From Chelydra serpentina (Eukaryota; Chordata; Testudines; Chelydridae): 64,000 nucleotides of DNA. The DNA is taken from positions 22,352,501 through 22,416,500 of the forward strand of contig JBAIAC010000059.1 in assembly GCA_037349315.1 (NCBI GenBank). Reading direction: 5' to 3'. Shown piece by piece: positions 46,822 through 59,200 of this stretch. Each line of letters starts with the position of its first letter. Positions within the stretch are counted from its first letter, which is position 1. The position numbers and the translations under genes are program-made. Below the pieces are notes generated by a model. That model had not been told where the DNA came from, did not search any database, and saw only the letters and a list, made by a program, of their open reading frames with translations.

Positions 46822-48490
46822 ACACCCTCCTCACCAGCAGCTCTGATTGCTTCCTCTTTTTCCTTTCAAGGCTGCTTAGATCTCGATACAGGTCACCCTG
46901 ACTGAGCTATGAGTCTCAAAATTGCAAGTGTCGCGAGGACTGACGGCTAAAAGTTTGATTTAAATAGAAAAAAAAATTAATAGACTCCAGGAAGTCTCAT
47001 CCTCTGCCCTTCCTTTGACCAGTCAAGGGCATTTTAAGAAAAAAAAGGGGGGGGGGGATAGAAATCAGGGAAGCAGGTCTTCCCAAATCTATGCACTGAT
47101 GGAGCCCAACATATCTTACAAAGGGTGAGCGAAATCCTGGCCCTACTGAATTCAATAGGCGGCCTGCCATTGACATCACAGGGGCCCGGATTTCACCCGG
47201 TGTGTCTGGCCGAACGTTAAGCACTAATATTAAAGTCTAATTTATAGAGCACTTGCCCCACTGTGGTACTTTCCCTAGGTTTTCTGTATTGCTCAGGTAA
47301 ATTGTGTAGGTTTTGTTTTTAGCTTCCCTTTCTTAGCACAGGGCTCTGTGTTTCATCCAAGTGGACTTTGGCCTAAAGTTTTCAAAAGTGATTTTGGGTG
47401 CCCAGCTGGGACACTTTTTAAAAGGCCCTGATTGTCAGAATGTGCAGTCACCTGCTCTCTCAAAGTCAGGCCTTTTCAGGTGTCAAGCCAGCACCCACAA
47501 TCTGAGCCCCCCCGCTCACTAGTAAACGTAGGTGATTGTGGGTATGTGCACAACTGGATGGAATCTCACCTGTGTGATAGAGGACCAGCCCGTGAGCAGC
47601 TAGAGGGGCTTTTGGCTTTGCAGCTGTACTGTGACTTCCAAATAGAGGCAAATCCCTTTACATGGGCTAGGGTTCCGTTCAGTTGGTGCGTCGGTCCAGC
47701 CCTCTCCCGGCCAGCCTGAGGGTGGAGAGGGGCTCCTCTCCTGGAGTTCATTTTTACACCACAAGTGAGTTGGTCTTTGCTGCTGCTCGCCTCACAGAAG
47801 TAGTTCCAGCGCTTGCAGAAAGGCTTCAGGGGGCTCATCTAGCTCCAGTTGAATTCAGTGGCCAAAGTAAGTGATTTCAGGGGGAGGTGAATCAGCCTCA
47901 AGGGGCTGCTTTGCCTATAGCCTGAGGAGGAGATGGGCAAGAGAAGGGATGGGGGGTGGGGGAGGGGGAGACATGAAAGCAGCAGGTCAAGGTGAGCAGG
48001 GTCGAAAACAGCCTCACACGCAACTGGCAAGATGTGCCAAGCCCCTTCTCCCTCTTCTCTATAGAGCAGCAGCAGGTCTGGTGCCTCCCAGACCTAGAGA
48101 GGGCTTCTAGCTCAGGTGTGGAAGACTTTAAGTAACATTTGAGGTTATTAATGTGCCTTTTCCTAATGTCATGTCTCATGCAGCCACAGGGCTTTTGCCC
48201 TTTGTAGAGCAGGCATTGCATTCCCTGGGAGAGGATTGCACAGCCTGAGAACACTCAGGGGTTAATGAGACTGGAGCCTGACAGGGCGCAACTCAACATT
48301 AGTGCAGCGTGTGGGTGGCTGGATGAGTCACAAGCCAGCCCCTCAGAAGCAGGGTCATGGCCTTTATGGGATGTCTCTAGACATGGCAAGGGGATCAGAG
48401 TCTCGCTCATGGGAGCTTGCGTAGCTCCAGCGAAGTCAATGCAGCTGCAGAGCCGGCCCACTGCATTTAATTTAGGCAGAGTGTGAAACA
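45620..48490. other. Intergenic stretch between convergent genes
   Basis: No gene is recognised. It holds the (CA)n tract at 46789, a G run near 47046 and a diverged repeat near 47370-47490 of the 'ttttcaaaagtgattttgggtgcc' type seen widely in turtle sequence. Confidence 0.55.
46789..46819. repeat. (CA)n microsatellite
   Basis: About 15 uninterrupted CA units, then CC-interrupted CA. Confidence 0.95.
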
Positions 48491-48497
48491 TCGAGAG

Positions 48498-48777
48498 CAG
48501 AGGTTCTCAAACTGGGGATTTCAGGGGGGTGGTTGCAAGCGGTCAGCCCCGCACATGTCGGGGCTCCAACTGTCAACCCCCAGGTGTGCCAGGGCTCCGG
48601 CTGTTAGCCCAAGCCCTGGAGAGTAGGGGGCTGCTGGCCAGGCGCCCAGCTCTGAAGGCAGCACCGCCCCCAGCAGCAGCGCAGAAGTAAGGGTGGCAAG
48701 GGAGTGGGGGGCAGGGTCGTGACAGCCGGAAATATTTTCAAAGAGGGCCCCAGCAAAAAAAAGTTTGAGAACTCCTG
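48498..48777. mobile_element. hAT MITE (CAGAGGTTCTCAAACT termini)
   Basis: It starts CAGAGGTTCTCAAACT and ends AGTTTGAGAACTCCTG. The flanks ATCGAGAG and ATCCTGAG match at 6 of 8 positions. The ends are those of the element at 13296. Confidence 0.85.
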
Positions 48778-50088
48778 ATCCTGAGAACGTGCCAGCAGGG
48801 AACTGAGTAAGAGACCCACCCACCCCACCTACCATGCAGCTCCTATCCAAACACAACTGTATGTTGGTGTCAGTCCGTCCACACCTGCCCTGCTGCACTG
48901 TGGGTGGGGGGGTCTCTTGCTCAGTTTGTATCCGTACATTATGGACAGCTATCCCACTCTGCCTCAGCTGCGGGCAGGGGGGAAAGCAGGGCAGGGCAGA
49001 CGATTGTGGGTGTTTAATAAGGCACAATGAGCTTTAGGGCAGGCTGTCCTCCCACCCACACAGCACAGTGTATCCAACAGGATTACGTTACCGACCGCGT
49101 GTGTGGACACAAACTGGGTAGGGAGGCAGCCGCAGAACAAGCGGTGTGGTAGAAGGGCCTCTCGCTATTGCCATGAAATGCCAAGCCGATCCGAGCTGGG
49201 TGCTACGGGCTAGCTTGCCTTTTTAGTAAAATGACCCTTGTGATTTGATTTAAAAATTTGCCTAACTCGCATCACAGATTCAGGGGGGGATTTATTGTGT
49301 TCTCTCACACCCCAGTTGTGATCATGGGAGTTCCACACAAAGCAACACGCTAAAGCCTTTCATTTTCCTTCTCTGCAAAACTTGGGCTGCAGAAGGAAGT
49401 AGGAAATAAAAGGACACTAATGACCAGCTGCTTCATACTAAGCCAGAAAATCGAATTTCATGGCTCAGCATCTGCACTGCACCTTTGGGAGACAATCAAT
49501 GTGGGTGTGTTAATTAAATATGGATTTTTGTAGTGTACTTTTTGATACTTGGTTAATTACTGCGCCTTTCTATATGATGGAATAAACGGGCTGCTTCCCC
49601 AGAGACTGTAAGCTGGCATAGCTCCTGACACAAATAATGCTTTCAGCCAATCAGAAGACCCGGAAGTTCTGGTTCTTCATTATCAGGAGTGAGGTGAATA
49701 TTGTTTCTTAGTGAAGCAACGGGGCCTTGATCTAAAGCTTAACAGGAGCCTTTCCAAAGGCTTTCCGTGAGCTTTGGATCCAGCTGCTAATGTGGAAAGT
49801 ATCACAAAATGTGAAAGCTTCTTTCCGTCTTGGTTTAAGAAATGTTTCTTAGAACTAATTGAGGCGAACTGTAATTCTGTTCTAAAACACCAGGTCGGTT
49901 TTCATATTTTGTGCCTGTTTCTTGTGTGTATTCTGAGTAGGGCAAACCTTTCAGCTACTGATGTGAGCGAAGTTCTCTGTTCACATTGCTCTTCCTGCCT
50001 GTGCTGATGCATAGATAAGTGCCCTTTTCCCCTCTTGTGCCTGTCTAAATAAACTGACATTCCACTCTCCTCCAGTGGGTGGAAATTG

Positions 50089-50094
50089 TTTATT
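50089..50094 (-). terminator. Likely poly(A) signal of the Roco gene
   Basis: TTTATT on the + strand is AATAAA on the minus strand. It lies 139 bases after the predicted stop codon (50233-50235) of the minus-strand gene, a suitable distance for a short 3' UTR. Confidence 0.6.
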
Positions 50095-50232
50095 GCACAC
50101 CGCCAGTACACACACTGCAAACAGTGAAATGGATCTTGCTGTACAGAGCGCCTAAGAGATTGCTTAGTGTGGCGCTAAGAGTCTTGGCTAAAAGGAAGTC
50201 CTTCCCAATGGATCTCTCTTGGGCAGGCCCAG

Positions 50233-50250
50233 TCATTTGTCCAAGAAACT
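50233..50250 (-). CDS. Roco gene terminal coding exon (five codons)
   Basis: After the acceptor CTTATTTCAG, in phase 0, the frame reads SFLDK and stops (TGA, 50235-50233). An AATAAA follows 139 bases on. A terminal exon this short is a weaker call, but the polypyrimidine tract, phase and poly(A) signal agree. Confidence 0.55.
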   Translation of the reverse strand, partial: SFLDK

Positions 50251-53200
50251 CTGAAATAAGAAAGACAGCGAGTAACTGCAGAGTTGCCGCTTCTGTTGCT
50301 AGAAAGCAAAGAAACTTGAAGTTTAAGCAGCCCAAAGTTTGGGAGTATTTGGCTCTGGAGTTTCAGTTCAGAACCCCACTTGAATAGAAAAAAAAACCAT
50401 CAAGTTGTCAGACCCTCAGCCCCAGAACTCCCCTAGGGCTTGTGAGAAGTACACAGTGCAAGTCCCTGGAGCACTGCCTCGTTCAGTAACGGGAAAAGAG
50501 AATTCAGGTAAAAACAAATAAACCAGACCTCAGCCTGGCTCTATGGTGCTGTTCACAGCACAGCATTTCCATCTTCCAAGTGAAAAATCCAGGGGGGGTT
50601 GCCGCTTCCATGTGCCAGACTGTGCGGCACACATTGTACTGGGGGTTTCCAAAGCCTGAAGCAAGACCTGATCCTCTTCACTGACCAACTCGACAGCCAC
50701 AGTGAGAAGACTTGGAAAGTGTCTTTAGATGAGTGCATGTGCAGCTATGGATGCTCACAGGTGCATCCAGCTCCCAAGACAGCAGGGTTCCCCTTGGTAA
50801 TGCAACCAGTGCAGTTCCTCTGGGCAAGAGGGGAGACTTCCACAAGGGGTACACACCCCACGTGAGACGGTCACGCTCTGCAGGGGCTCCCTGCACCGGG
50901 CAGCGGTGGGATTGCTGCCGTCTGGGCTGAAGTAGTCTCTAGACATCGGGTTCCAAATAGCGCCGAGGGCTTGGGGAGGAAAAGATGCTTCCTTCATTCT
51001 CCCCCTTGCCCACCACCAAGTTTCCCTAGTGCCCAGCCAAACTACGCAGGCTGGGAACTGAGAGAAATTATTGGCTGCCCTGGAACAATGACCAAGGGCT
51101 GAGACCGTCCTTGCGGTGCTAAGCACTATTTAGATCATAGCTTTCAAAGTCCACCTGAGGATTTAGATGCCCAAAATTCCCCTCCATTTTAGAAATCTCA
51201 GTCTAAACACACAGCGTCTCAAGTCATTTAGGAGTAACACTGATAGATGCAGAAAGACTGATAAGGAAGAGAGGCAGCGACAGAGACACATCCTTCCAGC
51301 TAGCTGTATTCCTTAATAAAGGAAGATTGCTACATCAGGACGAATGCGGAGACAGGATGATTGACATTGGAATCACAGGGTGAGGTTCTATGGACCGTGT
51401 TATGCAGCCAGTCTGACTAGATCACCGCATCGCTCTGTTCTGGGCTTGAAATAGGTGGCTCTATGAAGTCTCTCTGACCCATGTTCCAGAGTGGGTATTT
51501 TCAGACTGGCTCCCTCGTTGTTCTAGGGCCAGCTCTAATCCCCATTAAAACCAATGGAAAAATTCCATCTATCTATCCCTATGGCCTGATCATCATTGTA
51601 TCTGAGTGCATTATAATCAACAGATCACTACCTTATCTGGGAAGTAGGGACGGGCTATAATTTCCATATTACAGATTGGGAAATGAGGCACAGAGAGGCT
51701 AAGTGACTTGTCCAAGGTCACCGGGAATCCCAAGCAGAGCAGGGAATTAACTTGGGTCTTCCAAATACCAAGTCGGTGCTTTAAATCACTGGGCCATTCT
51801 TCTCATTGACCAGGATGGGAGCTGGTGTGGGCCACGTTAGCGCAAGCCCACAACAGGAAAAGAAGAGAAGCCAAACGCCAAGAACAAACCACGAGGAGCA
51901 AAGCTGCCGCCAAGTTACCTGGCGATTGACGTGGACGCTGCTGGGGCCGAAAGTTGTAGTCCCATAGCTAGTGACATAATAATGAGCAGGGGGCGGGGCC
52001 TGCGGAACCCCCAGGTCACTTGGAACTGAAAGGAAAGAGAAGGAGACATCAGCCCGCCGTGCCACAGCCATGGAGTGAATCCCCAACACCCCCCACCCAC
52101 TGACAGTGTAAAGTGCTTGACACATTAACTCATCCCTCCTGGAAATGGAGGCAGAGCCTCAGCCGGTGCCAGCTGGCATAGCTCCATTGACTTCAGTGTA
52201 GCTAGGGCGATTTATACCAGCTGCGCATCTGCCCCAGAACGTGAGAGGTGGATAAGCAGGGACACACGGAAGCCTGTCTTCAGGGAACAGCCAAGGTGCC
52301 AGCAGGAGCTGACTGCCTATCACAGTGGTCTTTAAATAAAAGAGGGGTGGGGGAATTGCTCAGAAACACTTGGGAGTTTATTAGAAGCAATTCTTAACAC
52401 CGGGGAACTGCCTGTCAGAGGCGGATTGTAGGTCACTGCATTGTCGGGCCTTTTACAGATGAGGAAACTAAGGAAAAATAGGTTATGCGGGTCAGGGCAG
52501 AGCTGGGATTAGAACCCAGGTGTCCCAATTCCCAGGCCTAGTGTTTGTTGTAACCACTGGACCATGCTTATTGTCCTGCTTATCTGATTACAGCCATGCA
52601 CTTAGAAGACTCAACTGAGGTCAGGGTGCCATTGTGCTAGGCGCTGTGCAAATACTGCGAACGACAGTCCCTGCCCCAAACAACTTCTGATCTACAAAGA
52701 CCTGAGACACAGAGGAAGTATTAGCACCCCCAGTGTACAGACGGGGAAGCACAGCCCAGACTCCAACGTGAAGCTGCAGAACTGGAATTAATTTACAAAC
52801 TGGACACCATCGAATTAGGCCTGAATAAAGACTGGGAGTGGTTGGGTCACTACAAAACCTAAACCTAATTTCCCTCATACTAATTTCCCCCTACTGTTAC
52901 TCACACCTTCTTGTCAACTCTCTGAAATGGGCCACTCTCATTTCCACTTCAAAAGTTATTTTTCCTCCCTTGGTATCGTGCTGTTAATTGAATCATCTCG
53001 TTAGACTGGCCTCACACTTGGGAAGGCAACTCCCATCCTTTCATGTATTTATACCTGCTCTTGTATTTTCCACTCCATGCATCTGATGAAGTGGGTTTTA
53101 GCCCACAAAAGCTTATGCCCAAATAAATCTGTTAGTCTCTAAGGTACCACAAGGACTCCTTGTTGTTTTTACAGCACAGAGAATTGACTCAGGGTACGTC

Positions 53201-56200
53201 TACACAGGGGTAAAAAAACCAGAAGCTGACCCCAGGCTTCAGGCTGGAGCCCAAATGTTGGGACCCTGTGACGGGGGGGAGGGTCCCAGAGCTCCAGCTC
53301 GAATGTCTACACAGCAATTTTTAGCCCAAACAAGCCTGGGCCAGCTGTGGCCATGCCATGGGACTTTTATCCTTGTGTAGACATACCCTCAGTGACTGCT
53401 GGTACAAGGGCATCCAAGAAATCCTGCCTTCATCTCGTGGCAGAAACTGGCTCCTACACTGTAGCAGGATTACAACCATCTGCCCGTACCTTTGGGTAAA
53501 AGCAGCTCAGTTCGAAACCGATGGCCACATGTTCCACAAGTTTTAATTTCTTCCTTCGTCCTTAAAAGAAAGGAAAAGGAAAAAAAAAACTAATTAACAA
53601 AGCCCCACTAAACACCTTTACAGCCATGGAAGACTCTTTGGGATTCAAAATGAGTCATTTCTGAACAATTGCTCTTTCTAAGATGTTATGGACAAAACCT
53701 AGAAAGAGAAAATGTTTCCCATGGTCTAAAGGGAGGATTTTGTAGTTGAGGTTCTAGACTGGGAGCCTGGGGTTTATTCCCAGCTCTGCCGTGGGCTTCC
53801 TAAGAGACCTTTGCCAAGCCACTTAAAATGAAGATTACATAGCAGCCAATGGAGTTCTTTGAGATGAACCCCTGCATATTCCTGCTTGTGGGACCAAGGC
53901 ACCCAGGCCACAGGCCGGTGGCAATAGGGGAGTGGGAATATGCAGAGATCACTCAAAGAAGGACCACAGTTTCCAAAGCTAGGGGTTTAAATACAGATGA
54001 TGGGTCCCATTTCCAAAAGGGCTCAGAGTTGTTCCCATTGAAGACACCATCAACTTCAAGAGGAGCAGAGAGAGGCCAGGCTCAGTGCTTTTGAAAAATC
54101 CCACCCATAATCCCTATTTAACACACTGCACTCAAAGTGGATCCATTTCCAGTAGCACTCAATTCCCAGTGGAGTCAATGAGACTACAGAGGCCCTCCGC
54201 CCCTTTGAACACCCATCTGCTTTGCTCTGGATGCCTAAATATGGATTTAAGGCCTGATTCAGCAACAAACAGGTGCTGAATTACTTAGCTGTCTGGGGAA
54301 GGGACGGTCTGTTCTGTGTTTGTACAGCACCTGGCACAATGCGGCCCATGACCAGGGCTTCTAGGAGCTACTGCAATACAAACAACAAAACAACAACAAC
54401 AGCCAAGCACACACTTAAGTGCTTTGCTGCATAGCCGCTTAAGTGCCCAATGTTGGACACCCAAGTTTGAAAATTGTGTCCTTAACCTCTTGGTGCTTCT
54501 GTTTCCTGTTCTGTAGAATAGGGTTAGTAGTGATTTGATTCACTGGCATGTAGTGAGGATTCAGACCTTTGTAATGTGACTTGCATTACAAGTCTGATGG
54601 AAGGTATTATAGACATGCAAAGAATGGGTCTTTTTTAGAACAGATCACTATTTGTACTGTGGTAGCAGGTGCTCACACCCCCAATGTGGGTGTTTCCTGT
54701 AGGGAAAACAGGTTACAGGACATACGTACACCGTGTTCTTGTCGTCCACATCTGGCCAGAAAAATTCTGCAGGACATCCTGCCGTTCGACAAGGCGCCTT
54801 CATGCACATGTGGAGACCAGGCCACTCCTCCGAGAGCTTCCGGATGATGAAGATGATCGCCATGAAAAAATCCCACGTGAACTGGAATTCTTTAGATGAA
54901 TAAGGGAAAGAACTGGCTGCTATTAATCATCACAGTTACCTGGACTGAGTTAGCCCATTTAGATCACAAATGGTAATGGGCAGGCAAGAGTTACTTGTAG
55001 ACTGGGTTATAGGCGAATAGTTGCACCAGCTGAGTTCTTTCCAATTCACCCAGACTAGACAACTTTTAGGAGCAATTTAAAGGTGAACCAAAAAACAGTC
55101 CCCAAACGTCACGTTGTGCCCTTCTTTGCTTATTATTTGTATTGCCGTAACACCGAGCAGAGCCCCAGGCATAGACCAGAACCCGCTAGGCGCTGTATAA
55201 ACAGAACAAAAAGATGGTTCCTGCCCGACAGAGCTTATGGCCTCAAACTTCTATTTAAAAGTATTTTTCTGCTTTTATTCCCATTATGGTAGTGAGGCCC
55301 TTCTTTCTGCTAGGTAGGCCTATGACACCAAGACACTGAGCAGTCTGGGGAGGGGGAGGAGGGAATGTTTAAAACTCTTTTAGGAGGGGATGGTTGTGCT
55401 AGTCAATGTCTGCGTAACTCAAACATCAAGAAGAAGAGTTCTCTTTGTGAAAGCTTCAATCTCACTCTCCCCTTTGAAGGTTGAGAAAATTCTGTCTCCA
55501 GCCTTCCAGCCAGAACAGGGAAGATGCAATCTGAGGATATCGCTCCTCATGCTAAGGTAGAACATAAAACTTCATGAAAGGGAGAAAGAATTTACTTTGA
55601 GAAATCTCAACCAGATCTTAAATGTGGAATCAGTCTCGTGTCATCCCATGCTGTTTATTTTGAGAGCCACACTGTGGGACCCTGACTTCATTAAGATCTT
55701 GGGAACACCGACATCTTTAAGAAGTTGGAAGTTCTATTAATCAGGGTTTCCCCAGCTTAGAGAGAGATGCTCCAATGGGACAGGCCAGGGGAAGTCACAT
55801 GGTTCTCTGTTGGCTAGGGAGCTTTGGAGAGTTCAACCCTTGGACACGCAACCAATCTGTGGCTAACCAAGAGTCAGTAAGTGGGGATCATGCTGTATGT
55901 GCACTGGCCCAGCATGCAACACACGTGCCAGTTTGTTTTGGGGAGTTTGGGTGCAGTGCAAGAGAGCAGATGGCAAGTGGACAACTACCTTCCACTGTCA
56001 GGCCAGGTGGGCCGAAGAGAACATACTCCGGAGAGAAATCAGGGCCTGGGGCTTCACACTCACCTGTCCTTTGCACTGGCTTCCTGCTCCGGAGTTCAAT
56101 ATAACTGTAGCCCTTCTGGTTGTTCTCTTTGATCAGCAAGGGTTTGCCGCTGCATATGAGCAGGCACGTGACCTTCGCAACCCAGTGGGCTGAGTAGAAG

Positions 56201-59200
56201 GAGCAAGCTTTCACCATGAGCCTGCAATGAGATTGGAGAGAGACATCAGCCAAAAGAGTGAGGCATTTCTGCCCTCCAGCTCCAGTATCATGGAAGCTAT
56301 TTTAAGCCCCACCTACTGCCAGAACACAGCCATCCCCAGGTGGGACAACAAGGGGCAGGGCCGGCTCCAGGCACCAGCCTACCAAGCATGTGCTTGGGGC
56401 GGCACCTGGAGGGGGGTGGCGCTCAGGGTTTTGTTTTGTTTGTTTTGTTTTTTTTAAACATACTGCACCCCATGGCGTCCTGGGAGAGCCGGGCTGCGGC
56501 CGGGCTCGCCACCCACCCCACGGCGCTCAGGCCGCCCGGGAGAGCCGGGCCGCGGCCAGGCTCGGCGCGCTCCCCGGCCGGGGCAGCGGGCGCGCCATCC
56601 TCCTCGCTGGCGCTCCAGGTGTGTGTGGGGGGGGGGGTTGTTTGTTTGGGGCGGCAAAAACGTTAGAGCCGCCCCTGACAAGGGGGATTGAACCAGGGAC
56701 CTCTCATACTGTATCAAAAACATAAGCATCTACCGCTGGAGCGAAAGGACTGAGTCCCAATGCTAGAAGCTGTAGCAGACCTATTAAGAGAGCTGGTTGG
56801 GAATTTTTCTACTCAACATGCAGATTCATCAGAACCAAAAACTTTTTGCAAAAATGTTACAGATTCAGCAAAACTTTCATCAGCAAAAGTCTTTGGATCC
56901 AGGATGGAATTTCTGGTCAAAAAATCAGACCGAGTGCCCAGAATAGTCCAGAGCTCAGGGGTGAGGCAAGTCCCTGCTCTAACTGACTCAGAGTAGTGTC
57001 TTGAACCGGGGCTCCATATCCCAGGTCTGTGCCTTAATCACCATTAGCTAGTCTGGGGTGGGAGGAGCCTCTGTCTCTTTTTGCACAACAACATTTTGAA
57101 AGGTGTTGGTTTTGTTCCGTATCGGAACGAAAAAGTCCAAAACTTTTCAATTGTTGCAAAAAATTCAGATGTTTTCTGGGCTGCCCTACTCATTAACCCA
57201 GTGATACTCAGACTGAAGCTCGCAAGTCACAAGTGGCTTTTTAATGCATCTCCTGTGTCTCTTTGCAGCACATGATATTAAAACACTGTGATTAATTATT
57301 CACCAATCTAAGTTATTAACCAATCAGGAGTACTATTTTATTAACCAATTGTAGTTGATAAAATACTAATACTTGGTCAGTCATTTTGCTGAGAAAGAGA
57401 GAGTGTGTGTACACATACACTTAGTATACATTATATAGTATATAATATTTAGTGTATATACACACACTAGATATTTCCCCGTCGTACTTTTAAATATGAA
57501 TATATTGTACTATGGTAAGTGAAACAATGAATTCACGCTCCTGTGGCTCTTTTGGGTAATGTTGATCCCTTATTTGACTCCTGAATCACTGAGGTCTGAG
57601 TATCATTGCACTAACCTCTTCTGAGGATCAGCCACTAGCAGATGACAAAGACTCTCATTCTCCCAGTGCATCTCTCACACATACACACAAACTCACTCAC
57701 TCCTTTGTCTCTCTTTCTTGCTGACTTTTCCTTCCCTTTTAGCCCTGGAAAGGCCAGCAGTCAAAAGCTTCTTCCTAAAGTAAATAGCTGCCCCAGGCAT
57801 CAGACCGCCTGGGTGCTTGGTACACATTGGGTAGCGAACAATCCCACAGGCAAACCGCAATATCATTAGTATGGATGAATTCATACATGCATCTCAGGGA
57901 GTGCCTCTTCCTGCTTCTCTCACTCTTGATGCAGCAAGATGACACTGATTTGAACAAGCTACCTTGCCAACATGGATCCATTGGGTACAAATCACTTCTT
58001 TATGCAGAGATAAGAGACTTTAGAATGGATTGTGGAGTCTGCCATTCATTTTCTGGAAGGGAAGAAATGCCCCGGGCTCTAGTGCATCGTTCAGCAAAGA
58101 GGCCCAGCTTCCCCACCAGCTGTTAACAAAACCCCTCAATGCTCTATCTAACAGCTGCATGAACTGAAGCTTGGTGGCCAATTTAAAAAAAAAAAAATAC
58201 CACCAAAAATTACCACTGCACATGCTTCTCCCTTAGGGGAGAGGATGAGAGAACAAACACAAGTGACAGATGCGTAGTCAGGTTGCTTAATGCATTACTG
58301 AAAGGCACTCAGATACTATAGTGATGAGCGCTGCGTAAAAACCTATACAGTGAGGATAGAATTAGATGAATATTGGGGAACCCCAGATCCTGACTGGATG
58401 GTATGATATGGCTGATAATTAACTCAAGAGGCAATGACTCCGGATCATGACACGTGTCCAAACTCATCCCCATGCCCAGGTGAAGATCAGTGTTTGTGAA
58501 GGTTCGGAGACGGACTACCCTACAGGGTAGAAGATCAACTGAACTGCGGGAGGCGGGAAGCTCACAACTTCCTTGTATTACGATGACTCTGACTCTCAGC
58601 CTTTCCCTCTCAGCTGTAAGCAGAGATCAGCCAGACAGGTAAACAGCTGGATTTGTTTTCTTGCTGTGCTAACTCACAAGTCACAGGCAGCAAGACTCGC
58701 AGGGGAAGGCAATGACCCAGCAAGTCACCCAGGACTGTCTGAGCTCATGAGGCTAAGGAGAAGATGCACTCCTTCAACGTGGCATCCGTAATTTAGTTTT
58801 TGCCCCACAAAAGGGATGATTCCAAGGAGCTCAAGCTAGGTCTGTGGAAGTAGTTTGGGTGTGCTAGGCCATATCTCCCTCTTCCCCAGGAATCCTTGCA
58901 CAGCGTATGTCTCTTCTAGAGCAGGGCTCTCCAAGAGATGAAGCTCATCCGTTGCTGGCTCTTTGTGAAAGAGAATATGGCTCAGCAAATGGGATTATGA
59001 AAGTGTCCTCTCAGTTTCCCTGTTCTCCTCTCCATAATGCTCCCTGTGGTCACTTTGTTCAGTTCTTCTAGGCACTAATAGATGGCTTAGCAGATCCAGA
59101 AAGGCTGGAGACCAGCGCTCCAAAGAACCCACCTCCCAGCTCAAATCTCCACATGCATGTGGTTTGCCCACTCCCGGTCCTTCAGGATTACTGGGACACC

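Noticed and set aside
50048..50053. AATAAA on the + strand as the main IRF7 poly(A) site
   Set aside because: It would require a 5.7-kb 3' UTR crossing a hAT element, a microsatellite and other repeats; the hexamer at 45611 is simpler.
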